Part shown: one piece after another, positions 17,123 to 25,998 of the stretch | Position numbering within the stretch: position 1 is the stretch's first letter | Layout of the letters: the number at the start of each line of letters is the position of its first letter | Source: Spirosoma validum | GTDB lineage: Bacteria; Bacteroidota; Bacteroidia; Cytophagales; Spirosomataceae | Length of the DNA: 64,000 nucleotides | Assembly (NCBI RefSeq): GCF_014699035.1 | Contig: NZ_JACXAA010000019.1 | Coordinates: forward strand, 1 to 64,000 | Reading direction: 5' to 3' | Program-made: the position numbers and the translations under genes | Notes under the pieces: generated by a model | Database searches by the model: none | What the model saw: only the letters and a program-made list of their open reading frames with translations | Told to the model about the DNA's origin: nothing

Positions 17123-19077
17123 AATGGCTAATCGCTTTACCACAAATTCCTACCTCCATGCACGGCGTTCCTAGCGTTCAACTCCATCAGGTTCTTCCAC
17201 ACAGGTTCTACTGGGTAACTGGCATGCTCCTTACTCTCGGCTTTCTACCCATAGCTACGGCCCAACCGCCACATTCCGTTATCCAGTTCGATACGTTGAC
17301 CAAACGTATCAACCGCATCATGCGGGATGAACATACGCCGGGGGCGCAGGTACTTGTTTTTACGAAAGACAGTCTGCTATACAAACTCAATGCGGGGGTG
17401 ATGAACCTGAAAACAAAAGCACCCGTGACCGATCAATCCATGTTTCGGCTGGGGTCGATTAGCAAGAGCTTTGTAGCGGTTTCGGCCTTGCTCCTGTCCG
17501 AAAAAAAGCAACTGGATTTCTCCGAAGAACTAAAAAAAGCCGCGCCCGAGGTTCAGTTCAGCAATCCCTGGGAAGACACCGACCCTGTCCGGATTGTTCA
17601 TCTGCTTGAACATACGACGGGATTCGATGATTGGACCCTGAAAGATTTTGCCGTCAATGATCCGAACATAACCCTACAAAAGGGACTGGATTCGTCGGCA
17701 GCAACGCGCCATTCGCGCTGGCGGCCTGGTACGTTCGTGGCGTACTGCAACTCCGGCCCACCTGTCGTAGCGCGTATCATTGAGAAACGAACAGGTCAGG
17801 AATTCGAGTCGTTTGTTCAACAGCACATCTTTGCGCCACTGGGTATGAAGACGAGTACGTTTCGCCGGGATGGCGCAGCCCTAACCCATCTGGTTACCAA
17901 CTACTCAGGGGGCAATACGCCCCGGGAAGAGCGATACTTGCATATTCTGGAGCGGCCTGCCGGTAGTTTAAATGCGCCAGCCCTGGAGCTGATGTCGTTT
18001 GTGCAGCTGTTAATGAACCGAGGAACGCATGCGGGAGTTCGATTATTGGATACTTCATCCATTCATCGAATGGAAACGCCGACTGTTTCCCTGGCGGCTA
18101 AAGCTGGTTTGGAAGAAGGCTATGGGCTGCACAATTTTGTAACCTCCTACAAGGGCTATATTTTTCATGGTCATGATGGCTTTATCAATAGTGGTTTAGC
18201 CTATTACCTCTATAATACGGAATTAAACCTGGGACTAATTGTGCTGGTCAACTCCGACGGAGCCGGGTTTGGGAAAATCTACAATGCGGTACTGGATGTG
18301 ATTCTAAAAAACATTCCGCAACGACTGCCACCAGCGTACACCTTAAAAAAGGCCGAAAAAGAGTCGCTGTTGGGTTTTTACCGAGCTAGTAATGTACGGT
18401 TTGGATTCAGTTACTGGTACGAATGGCTCACCAACGTATCACAGGTTGTTGAGCAGGACGGTAAGCTGATGATGAAAAACCTGCTGGATGGAGCAACCAC
18501 CCCCCTTCGGCCGGTTTCAGCAAATCGGTTTATACGGTTGAATAAAAAAGGGTACACAACGTCATGGGCACTCGTCCGTAACGATGAAGGGCAGAAGGTG
18601 TTGACCGGTGGCTTTCTGAACATGACAGAGACCACTGCCTTAAGTGCCTGGTTTCCTATTGTTTTGGGCGGTTTTGCCTTGCTGATGAGTGTACTAAGCA
18701 TCGTGGCTGGTTTTATTTGGCTTATTCGCTATGGCTGGTTAAAACGACGTAGCCAACTACTCAGTGCTATGCAAGTACGAATGCCTCTATGGGGTTATTC
18801 ACTCTCACTACCCTTGTTTTTAGGGGTGACTCTTGTTCAGGTTCCAGCCAATCCATTTACGGTAGGAATAGTTGGGGTTACCGCCGTCACGATCTTCGTG
18901 ACCTCAATCCTAACCGTGGCTTTTGCGATCTGGGCGTTTATCAACCTCATTCGTTACCGACGTCAGATGCCTAACCGGTTCGATCGGGCTTTTCTGTGGA
19001 TTGCCGTGTGCTCGGCCCTGCTGGTAGTGGCTTACATGGCTGTCTGGGGGCTCATTGGCTTGCGGTTGTGGGCCTAA
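17119..19077 (+). CDS. Beta-lactamase-fold serine hydrolase with C-terminal TM helices
   Basis: A 652-residue class C/penicillin-binding-protein-like serine hydrolase. The active-site set is complete: S113-I-S-K116 (LGSISKSF), Y-C-N (VAYCNSG) and H-D-G (GHDGFINSG). A beta-rich linker follows, and the last 130 residues carry about four transmembrane helices (for example FPIVLGGFALLMSVLSIVAG), so the enzyme is anchored with its active site in the periplasm. The N-terminus is long before the hydrophobic export segment (GMLLTLGFLPIATAQ), so ATG at 17158 is an alternative start, but 17119 overlaps the upstream stop and suits coupling. Likely an esterase or D-amino-acid peptidase rather than a resistance enzyme. 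Confidence 0.88.
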   Translation: MKWLIALPQIPTSMHGVPSVQLHQVLPHRFYWVTGMLLTLGFLPIATAQPPHSVIQFDTLTKRINRIMRDEHTPGAQVLVFTKDSLLYKLNAGVMNLKTKAPVTDQSMFRLGSISKSFVAVSALLLSEKKQLDFSEELKKAAPEVQFSNPWEDTDPVRIVHLLEHTTGFDDWTLKDFAVNDPNITLQKGLDSSAATRHSRWRPGTFVAYCNSGPPVVARIIEKRTGQEFESFVQQHIFAPLGMKTSTFRRDGAALTHLVTNYSGGNTPREERYLHILERPAGSLNAPALELMSFVQLLMNRGTHAGVRLLDTSSIHRMETPTVSLAAKAGLEEGYGLHNFVTSYKGYIFHGHDGFINSGLAYYLYNTELNLGLIVLVNSDGAGFGKIYNAVLDVILKNIPQRLPPAYTLKKAEKESLLGFYRASNVRFGFSYWYEWLTNVSQVVEQDGKLMMKNLLDGATTPLRPVSANRFIRLNKKGYTTSWALVRNDEGQKVLTGGFLNMTETTALSAWFPIVLGGFALLMSVLSIVAGFIWLIRYGWLKRRSQLLSAMQVRMPLWGYSLSLPLFLGVTLVQVPANPFTVGIVGVTAVTIFVTSILTVAFAIWAFINLIRYRRQMPNRFDRAFLWIAVCSALLVVAYMAVWGLIGLRLWA

Positions 19078-19104
19078 CTGGACAAATTCAATTCTCTACT
19101 CCAT

Positions 19105-19262
19105 TATGAAATCAACGCTGACCTTTCTTATTGTCTGGCTGATGGGAAGCCTTGCTGGTTCCGCAACGTTGATGCTGAGATTGAATTCGTTAAAGACGAG
19201 GCAGGTAAGCGAACCAGACGATAGTATATGGCGGCCAAAAAACGGAATGAAAAAAAGAAAAA
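19105..19262 (+). pseudogene. Deletion scar of a serine hydrolase gene
   Basis: An ATG at 19105 starts a signal-peptide-like sequence (MKSTLTFLIVWLMGSLAG) resembling the start of the gene at 21084. At 19159 the sequence switches, in another frame, to FRNVDAEIEFVKDEAGKRT, ending at a TAG at 19222. That is the tail of a DUF3471 domain, almost identical to FRNIDAEIEFVKDDAGN at the end of the 21084 gene. The following 23 bp (19227-19249) are identical to 22503-22525. So the first about 18 codons and the last about 35 codons of a paralogue remain, with the roughly 1.3 kb between them deleted. Confidence 0.8.
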
Positions 19263-19284
19263 AAAATCAATCAACACCCTCATC

Positions 19285-21075
19285 ATGAATCTAATTCGAC
19301 CTTTCCTCCTGCTGGCAATAGTGACTGGCAACGAACCACTCTATTGCCAGACTACTCCTACTCCAATACTGGATCGAGCGGCTCAATTCCAGTTGAATAC
19401 ACCCTATAAGGCTCCCCCTGGTGATGCGCTGTCGCATCATACGGCGGGTTATGCCAAAATTATGTGTTCTGCGGTGTTTATTACGGGACTAAAACCTGAT
19501 TTTGCCGCCGAAAACGTAGGGTTCTTCACCAGTCCTTACGCAGAGCGGGCTAAAGTAGGCAAGCCTGTTATTGACTATCAGAAGAAAACCGTTTCCATTA
19601 CGTTGCCCAATGGTGTCACCCGGGTGGCGGTTTATACCGGCGATCAGGGATGTGTCTGCCTGGCAGAAGGCAAAAATACGCTGTCCTTCGAGCCCGTTAA
19701 GGTATCTCGGGAAGTACCTGATGCGGCTACTACGTCCTGGCCGATGGGCGACGTATTACCCCAAACACCACTGCCCGCTGAACTCGATATGACCAAAGTT
19801 AGGCAGGCTGTTGATGCTGCCTTTGCCTTCGATGACGCGCAAACAGCGGCTTTAGTCGTCACCTACAAGGGACGTATTATTGGCGAACGCTACGGTGAAG
19901 ACATTACAAGAGACACGCCATTGGAAAGCTGGTCGATGGGAAAAAGCTTGTCGGCCACGCTGATGGGTGTTTTGATGCAGAAAGGCGTATACCAGTTAGA
20001 CCAACCCGCGCCCATTCCGCAATGGCAAAGCAAAACCGATCCTCGCGCCAAGATTCGCATCAGCGACATTATGCACATGTCGAGCGGCTTATACTGCCGG
20101 GCTCCACAGGACCCTGATTATGACCCAACCCTCGGCTACCCCGATCACCTGTACCTATATACGGGTGGTGGCAATTCATTTGAGTGGGCGGCTAACCTGC
20201 CCCCGCAGTTCCCGCCCAACACGGTCGGTCGGTATCGCAACTCCGACCCGGTGCTGATTAACTACCTCAACCGACTAGGAATCGAAGGGTTAGGAGAGTC
20301 GTACCATCTGTTCTCACAAAAAGAGCTGTTCAATAAACTCGGCATTCGGACGATGATCATGGAAACGGACCCCTATGGAAATTTTCTCACACAGGGTTAT
20401 GAGTTTGCGTCCGGGCGCGATTGGGCGCGGTTGGGTAACCTGTACTTGCAGGACGGGCTCTGGAATGGTGAACGCCTGTTGCCCGAAGGATTCGTCAGCT
20501 TTGTCAGTACATTGGCTAAACCCTGGGTAGCTGACGGACGGCCTATTTACGGTGGTCTGTTCTGGATCAACGGTGACGGTGAACGACCAATACCCAAAGA
20601 CGCCTACATGATGCTGGGTGCGGGTGGTCAATCAGTCACGATGATTCCGTCGCATGATTTAGTCATCGTTCGGTTGGGGCATTATAAAGGCGGATACCGT
20701 GAATACGAAACCATGGGAAACGTTTATTCACAGTTGATGGAAGCCGTACCAGGGAAAAAGGGGTCTAGTCCGCCAGTTAAGCCGCGCGTAAGCACTCCGG
20801 TGAGCGAAACAATTTTGGACACCTACGTAGGAGTTTATGAAGGTCCGTTCGGTAGCAACCCTAACGCTACGTTCACCGTTACGCGGGAAGGCAACCAACT
20901 CTTTGAGCAGCTGACGGGCGGAGAGAAACTGGCAATAATGCCCGAAACCAAAACAAAATTCTTCTTTAAAGCCGTAAATGCCCAACTCGAATTCTTACGC
21001 GATGCATCAGGCAAGGTGGTGAAGCGGACACTAACGTATGGTGGACAGACAACCGAGGCCAGGAAGACACGATAA
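19285..21075 (+). CDS. Exported NylB-like serine hydrolase with DUF3471 tail
   Basis: A 596-residue beta-lactamase-fold hydrolase. The ATG at 19285 gives a signal peptide (MNLIRPFLLLAIVTG...LYCQ); the frame is open from 19228, but that would start inside the neighbouring scar. Active-site residues are S217-M-G-K220 (SWSMGKSL), Y-R-N (GRYRNSDP) and a GAGGQ loop replacing the usual KTG/HxG, the arrangement of 6-aminohexanoate-dimer hydrolase (NylB)-like proteins. From about residue 510 a DUF3471-type domain follows (LDTYVGVYEGPFGSNP), highly similar to the tail of the protein at 12056. The 21084 gene starts 8 bp later, so they are co-transcribed. Substrate unknown; amide or ester hydrolysis is expected. 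Confidence 0.88.
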   Translation: MNLIRPFLLLAIVTGNEPLYCQTTPTPILDRAAQFQLNTPYKAPPGDALSHHTAGYAKIMCSAVFITGLKPDFAAENVGFFTSPYAERAKVGKPVIDYQKKTVSITLPNGVTRVAVYTGDQGCVCLAEGKNTLSFEPVKVSREVPDAATTSWPMGDVLPQTPLPAELDMTKVRQAVDAAFAFDDAQTAALVVTYKGRIIGERYGEDITRDTPLESWSMGKSLSATLMGVLMQKGVYQLDQPAPIPQWQSKTDPRAKIRISDIMHMSSGLYCRAPQDPDYDPTLGYPDHLYLYTGGGNSFEWAANLPPQFPPNTVGRYRNSDPVLINYLNRLGIEGLGESYHLFSQKELFNKLGIRTMIMETDPYGNFLTQGYEFASGRDWARLGNLYLQDGLWNGERLLPEGFVSFVSTLAKPWVADGRPIYGGLFWINGDGERPIPKDAYMMLGAGGQSVTMIPSHDLVIVRLGHYKGGYREYETMGNVYSQLMEAVPGKKGSSPPVKPRVSTPVSETILDTYVGVYEGPFGSNPNATFTVTREGNQLFEQLTGGEKLAIMPETKTKFFFKAVNAQLEFLRDASGKVVKRTLTYGGQTTEARKTR

Positions 21076-21083
21076 TACCTATC

Positions 21084-22541
21084 ATGAAAAAACATTTCAC
21101 TATCCTCTTGGTGTGGTTGGCAAGTTGCCTGAACACCTTCGGGCAAAAGACCACTTATTCTAAAGCCGTACTGGCAAAAATCCACCAGGTCGAACAACAC
21201 CTGGCCGCCAACGTGCGTACACCCAGCGACAAAGACTGGACACTTCAGGAGCGGCTAGCGTATTATCGCATTCCCGGAATTAGTGTAGCAGTGATTCACA
21301 ACTACCAGGTCGAATGGGCCAAAGCCTATGGCTTCGCCGATGTCGCTCAGCAAAACCCTGCCACCTCCGAAACACGCTTTCAGGCAGGCACTCTGGGTCA
21401 GGCCCTGAACGGAGTGGGTATGCTAACGTTGGTGCAGGACAAAAAGATCGACTTGTTCGCCGACATCAATCAGTACCTGACTACCTGGAAATTTCCGTAT
21501 GATTCCGTGACAAACGGTAAAAAAATCAACACCGCGAATCTACTAAGCCACACGGCAGGATTGCCTTTTCTTCGTTTTTCAGGCTATACGGTTAATGAAG
21601 TTCTGCCCACGATACCGCAGATACTCGATGGACACAAACCCGCCAACAGTCCAGCTGTGCGGTCACGTTTTGCCCCCGACCTACGGTCGCTGTACTCGGG
21701 CGGTGGGCTGGTTATTACTCAGCAGTTACTCCAGGACGTAACGCACCAGCCGTATGATCAATATATGCAGGAGCGAGTGCTTAAGCCGATGGGTATGATC
21801 CATAGTTCTTTTTCCCAACCACCGGTTCAGAGTAGTCAGCTAGCTACCGGCTATGACCTGGATAACAACGAAATAGCGGGCCACTATAAACTCTTTCCCG
21901 AGCAGGCAGCCGGTGGACTTTGGACAACCCCAACTGACCTGGCGCGCTACGTCGTAGAAACTCAATTGGCGTACAGAGGCAACTCCAGCAACGTACTTAC
22001 CTCCGACCTGACCCGCCTGCGCCTGACGCCTTATGTAGACAGTTCCTTTGCGATGGGTGTACAGCTCATTACCCGAGGGACGGAGCGGTATTTCACCAAT
22101 GAAACCTATGGTGCCGGATTCAGCGCCGTTTATTACGGCAGTCTGACCAATGGCAATGGCCTGGTGATCCTGGCAAATTCGGATAATGCCAGCGTCAATA
22201 TCATTCCCGAACTCATGAATAGCATCGCCCGGGTTTATAACTGGCCGGGCTTCTACAACCCAACCACCCGACAAACGGTATCCGTCCCGGACTCAGTGCT
22301 GGAATCGTACGTAGGCAATTACCAGCTAGGAACAACGGTCTTTACCGTTGTCCGGGAAAAGAATAAACTTTTTGAGCGGGGCACTGCTAACCGGGCCGAA
22401 CTAATTCCTGAAACACCAACAAAGTTCTTCTTCCGCAATATCGATGCCGAGATCGAATTCGTCAAAGACGACGCAGGGAACGTAGTGAAACGGACGATGG
22501 TGTATGGCGGCCAAAAAACGGAATGGAAAAAAATCAATTAA
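21084..22541 (+). CDS. Beta-lactamase-fold protein lacking SxxK, DUF3471 tail
   Basis: A 485-residue exported protein of the serine hydrolase fold with a signal peptide (residues 1-20, ending NTFGQ). Overall fold markers are present (YRIPGISVAVIHNYQVEW, LLSHTAGLP, YSGGGLVITQQLL), but the catalytic segment reads FQAGTLGQALNG: the SxxK nucleophile and base are Thr103 and Gln106. The usual HxG box is also replaced (NETYGAGFSAVYYG). It is therefore probably catalytically inactive, perhaps a binding or regulatory paralogue, unless Thr can act. The DUF3471-type tail (LESYVGNYQLG) ends at 22541. It is the closest surviving relative of the deletion scar at 19105. Confidence 0.85.
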   Translation: MKKHFTILLVWLASCLNTFGQKTTYSKAVLAKIHQVEQHLAANVRTPSDKDWTLQERLAYYRIPGISVAVIHNYQVEWAKAYGFADVAQQNPATSETRFQAGTLGQALNGVGMLTLVQDKKIDLFADINQYLTTWKFPYDSVTNGKKINTANLLSHTAGLPFLRFSGYTVNEVLPTIPQILDGHKPANSPAVRSRFAPDLRSLYSGGGLVITQQLLQDVTHQPYDQYMQERVLKPMGMIHSSFSQPPVQSSQLATGYDLDNNEIAGHYKLFPEQAAGGLWTTPTDLARYVVETQLAYRGNSSNVLTSDLTRLRLTPYVDSSFAMGVQLITRGTERYFTNETYGAGFSAVYYGSLTNGNGLVILANSDNASVNIIPELMNSIARVYNWPGFYNPTTRQTVSVPDSVLESYVGNYQLGTTVFTVVREKNKLFERGTANRAELIPETPTKFFFRNIDAEIEFVKDDAGNVVKRTMVYGGQKTEWKKIN

Positions 22542-22569
22542 CCCCTCCAATAACCAAACCTCTCCTCAA

Positions 22570-24435
22570 ATGGTAACGACTCCTTCTACCAAACCACCCA
22601 AAAAAAGAACCTGGAAATTCTGGGTGTTACGTTCCCTATTCGTACTGCTGCTGATCGGTGCCGTATGGCTTGTTAACCTCATCTGGTTCCGACCCTTCAA
22701 CATTCGCCATTTCTATGACCGGGTGTTTGTAGCCACTGTGTTACGTAGTCCGGAACTCACTACGTTGCTCGGGTTGCCCGTACTCTATGACTGGACTAAA
22801 GACGAGTGGGACAACGTATCCGACGCACAGCAACGGCGTAACTTTGAGCAGGTCAAGGAAGATTACCAGACGCTTCTAAGGTATGATGTCGAAAGCCAGT
22901 CTCCAGAAAACAAACTCAACACCAGCATATTGGGCTGGTATATGAAGCTGCAGGTAGACCGCGAGCCATTTTTCTACCACGACTACCCGCTGAATCAGAT
23001 GGGGGGTGTTCAGAGCGCAGTTCCCGACTTATTGGTGGACAAACACCAGTTACGAACGAAGAGCGACATCGATGCGTATATCACCCGCCTGAACGGTATC
23101 CCTATTAAGTTCGATCAGGTTCTGGAAGGGCTTAAAATCCGGGAGCAGAAAGGCATTATTCCACCTAAATTTGTCATTGGGCAGGTTCTGACCCAAATGA
23201 AGACCTTCATCGATGGAGGGGTGTATAAAAACCCGCTCTACACGAACTATATTCACAAAACAGCCAAACTTCAGGACGTATCAGCCGATGAAAAAGCAGC
23301 TTATTCGAAGCAGGTAGCCGAGGCTATCCAGCACTCGGTGTTCAACGCCTATCAAAAGCTTATCGAATATAACGAAGGACTGTACGCTCGGTCAACCAAT
23401 GATGCGGGCGTCTGGAAACTTCCGAATGGTGACGCCTTTTACCGCTATCAACTACGTCTGCACACGACCACGAATCTGGGTCCTGACGAAATTCATCAGA
23501 TCGGTCTTACCGAGGTCAATAGGATCACAGCGGAAATGCGGACTATTCTTCAACGTCAGGGTTATACAGACACGACCCAGACGGTTCAGGTGATTATGCA
23601 GCGTCTCAGCCATGAGTTCCGCTTTCTGTTTCCGGAAACGCCCGCTGGTAAACAGATGATTTTGGCCAGATTTAAACAACTGCTTGACGAGGCTGATAAA
23701 CGAGTGGGCGTAGCCTTCGACATGCGGCCGAAGGCCTCACTTACCGTTGAACCTGTCCCTTTGTTTAAACAGGCCGGAGAAGCCCTGGGCCGGTACCAAA
23801 TGCCGGCTCTGGACGGATCGAAAGGTGGTGTTTTCGTCGCAAACCTGCGGTCGTCTGCTGAGCACCCAACATTTGGCATGAAGACACTGGCGTACCACGA
23901 GGGCATTCCAGGCCATCACTTCCAAGTAGGGATTCAAACCGAGCTAAATCGGACCGCCGAACCGAGGCTACCTATTTTTCGCACCGTTATTCCCTTTACG
24001 GCCTATGATGAGGGATGGGCTTTATACAGTGAGAAACTGGCTTACGAACTGGGATTTTATCAAAACGATCCGTTTGGCAATCTGGGGCGTTTGCAGGCCG
24101 AGTTGTTCAGGGCTGTCCGGTTAGTAGTTGATACGGGTATTCATCATAAACGCTGGACGCGGGAAGCCGCCATTACCTATATGGTCGCCAACACGGGACG
24201 TAGCGAGAGCGAAGTAACGACCGAAGTAGAGCGATACTGCGTCATGCCGGGGCAAGCCTGCTCCTACAAAATAGGTATGATGAAGATTCTGGAATTACGC
24301 GAAAAAGCGAAACGGTCACTCGGCTCCCGCTTCGACCTGAAACAGTTTCACCGGGTCGTGCTGGCCAATGGTGCTATGCCATTGCCTGTACTGGAAGAAA
24401 CCGTGAATAACTGGATTGAGCAATCGAAGTCTTGA
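22570..24435 (+). CDS. DUF885 zinc-peptidase-like protein, membrane-anchored
   Basis: A 621-residue DUF885 protein. ATG at 22570 precedes a Lys-rich stretch and a single transmembrane anchor (about residues 20-45, WVLRSLFVLLLIGAVWLVNL). The frame is open from 22504, but that overlaps the preceding tail sequence. The C-terminal catalytic region has YHEGIPGHHFQ, an HExxxxH-type metal site, followed by YDEGWALYSEKLA and a conserved ELFRAVRLVVDTG and YMVANTG...E...RY, all typical of the family. DUF885 proteins are predicted zinc-dependent peptidases acting outside the cytoplasm. It closes the hydrolase cluster. Confidence 0.92.
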   Translation: MVTTPSTKPPKKRTWKFWVLRSLFVLLLIGAVWLVNLIWFRPFNIRHFYDRVFVATVLRSPELTTLLGLPVLYDWTKDEWDNVSDAQQRRNFEQVKEDYQTLLRYDVESQSPENKLNTSILGWYMKLQVDREPFFYHDYPLNQMGGVQSAVPDLLVDKHQLRTKSDIDAYITRLNGIPIKFDQVLEGLKIREQKGIIPPKFVIGQVLTQMKTFIDGGVYKNPLYTNYIHKTAKLQDVSADEKAAYSKQVAEAIQHSVFNAYQKLIEYNEGLYARSTNDAGVWKLPNGDAFYRYQLRLHTTTNLGPDEIHQIGLTEVNRITAEMRTILQRQGYTDTTQTVQVIMQRLSHEFRFLFPETPAGKQMILARFKQLLDEADKRVGVAFDMRPKASLTVEPVPLFKQAGEALGRYQMPALDGSKGGVFVANLRSSAEHPTFGMKTLAYHEGIPGHHFQVGIQTELNRTAEPRLPIFRTVIPFTAYDEGWALYSEKLAYELGFYQNDPFGNLGRLQAELFRAVRLVVDTGIHHKRWTREAAITYMVANTGRSESEVTTEVERYCVMPGQACSYKIGMMKILELREKAKRSLGSRFDLKQFHRVVLANGAMPLPVLEETVNNWIEQSKS

Positions 24436-24521
24436 TTCAGAACGCAAAACGTTCATCTTACTCAATCGTAAAAAATACGTTACGTTCCTCAACTTTGATT
24501 GATTAGCTGACCTCACAGATA

Positions 24522-24713
24522 ATGCAAAACAAATTAGTCAGTCTACAGCCTTCTGTCAGGCAACCCGGCTATTTTAAGTTATTTCTGTTAACAATTATAG
24601 GCCTGATGATTCCGGTAGTAACTTATAATAAAATACTATTTTACATGAGCGACTCTACCTCGCCGTTCAAAGCGAAAATGCTGAGTATGAAAGGACTACT
24701 TATACTAATTTAG
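24522..24713 (+). CDS. Small hypothetical membrane protein, possibly truncated
   Basis: A 63-residue frame with one clear hydrophobic helix (YFKLFLLTIIGLMIPVVTY). It stops 24 bp before the start of the decayed IS630 transposase, so it could be the N-terminal part of a membrane protein cut by that element. No continuation was recognised to the right. Nothing else supports expression. Family unknown. Confidence 0.35.
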   Translation: MQNKLVSLQPSVRQPGYFKLFLLTIIGLMIPVVTYNKILFYMSDSTSPFKAKMLSMKGLLILI

Positions 24714-24737
24714 GGTAGATTTTGCGTATGTAGTCGT

Positions 24738-25391
24738 ATGAACTACACCTCGCTCATCACTCAATCCGCTGAAGAATTGTTGCAACTCGAAAAGCAGCAA
24801 CCTAAAGCCAAACTCAGAGACCGGCTTCGCTTGCTGCGCTTGTTGAAAGACAGCTCAGCCAAGACCCAACAACAAGCGGGTCATTTGATTGACCTTCGAG
24901 AACGCCAAAACCTATAGCGCAACTATCGCCAAACCGGACTCGATGGATTGCTCAGCTACAACAATCATGGCACTGTCGGCTATTTGACCTACTCCCAGAT
25001 TAGTCAACTCCGTCACTTTGTTGATACCGATCAGGCCGCAACCTTGGCCCAGATTCAAACCTTTCTGACCGATAGTTTTGGGATACACTAGTCAGTCGGT
25101 GGATTGAGTCTGCTCTGCCAGCGGCTGAAACTCAAAGCTAAAACGGGGCGGCCCACCAATATGCGTCGGGATCAAGCAGGGGCGGAAGCCTTTAAAAAAC
25201 TTCAGTCAATACGTAGCTGACTTTGGAGAGTCCGTTCTGTTCGAGCCGGGCCGCCGGACGGATGAACTGCGCTTTGGTACCCGTACGGATTTGAAACGAC
25301 GCTGGATTACCAGTGGGCATCGGCCCTACGCTCCGGTTCGTGTCGATTATGAATTTGGCTATCTCTATCTAGCCGTATATCTTAGTTGGTA
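24738..25391 (+). mobile_element. Decayed IS630-family transposase remnant
   Basis: From the ATG at 24738 the reading gives NYTSLITQSAEELLQLEKQQ, then in-frame stops after DLRERQNL and after LTDSFGIH, followed by a winged-helix-like LKAKTGRPTN stretch. After a frameshift near 25200 it continues QYVADFGESVLFEPGRRTDE, then LRFGTRTDLKRRWITSGHRP before a stop at about 25391. The order (HTH with Q-A-G-H-L-I, then DExRFGxRxxxxRRW and GxRP) is that of IS630/Tc1-type transposases around the first catalytic Asp. The remaining DDE domain is missing. No terminal inverted repeats were identified. The element is dead, with at least two nonsense changes, one frameshift and a 3' truncation. Confidence 0.75.
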
Positions 25392-25762
25392 AGCGGTTCT
25401 GACTAAATGTAAAGCTGGAAAAGCCAAGTAAGCACAGCAGAGCCAGAGTGATTGTTTTCACAAAACCGTTGTATTAGTAAGCGTTATATTAGTTGATAAG
25501 CTATTTTTAAGGCTGCTTTACTCGCAATTGATAGACTCAATCTACGGATATTTCATTAACATAATAGAAGGCTTTCGTATCCCGCCCGGCGTCCGCCCTT
25601 TCCAAAGGACAATCCGCCCTGTTTTCAGAGTTTGTCTATAGGGGTCAATTTTGGAAAAATCGATTAACACTAGAAGTCTTACATAGCTCGGCTTGAAAAA
25701 ATACAATTATCTGGAAAGTAAAAAGACAGAGTTTGCCAAGTAACCCTTTTTATCTATTCTCT

Positions 25763-25818
25763 CAAAATGCTACCATTAGGGCATTCATAGGTATGCATCC
25801 CCTAGTGGTAGCATTTTG
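25763..25818. repeat. Large imperfect hairpin
   Basis: CAAAATGCTACCATTAGGG at the left is matched by the reverse complement of the right arm (19 positions with one mismatch), around a short loop with further internal pairing (GCAT/ATGC). It is followed by a T-rich stretch but has no gene close upstream, so it is either a terminator of a lost gene or an end-to-end mobile-element terminal repeat. Confidence 0.6.
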
Positions 25819-25998
25819 TTTGTCTGGTTTTATGTACACCTATATACGCCCGTCAATTGGTGGACAGAGTTGCTAACAACAAGCCAATAGCCAGTCTAAC
25901 TTTGATCCAGAAATTGTGTTTTACTGATAAGATAAAAATAAGGGTATCCTTCCCTCCCCTTTTCAAGAATTTGTACTTTTTGCAGTGTCCGTTCATAA

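Noticed and set aside
19228-19284. Lys-rich start MAAKKRN for the 19285 hydrolase (and likewise at 22504 for DUF885)
   Set aside because: Both are out-of-frame readings of the shared DUF3471 tail sequence. Downstream ATGs give a normal signal peptide or anchor.
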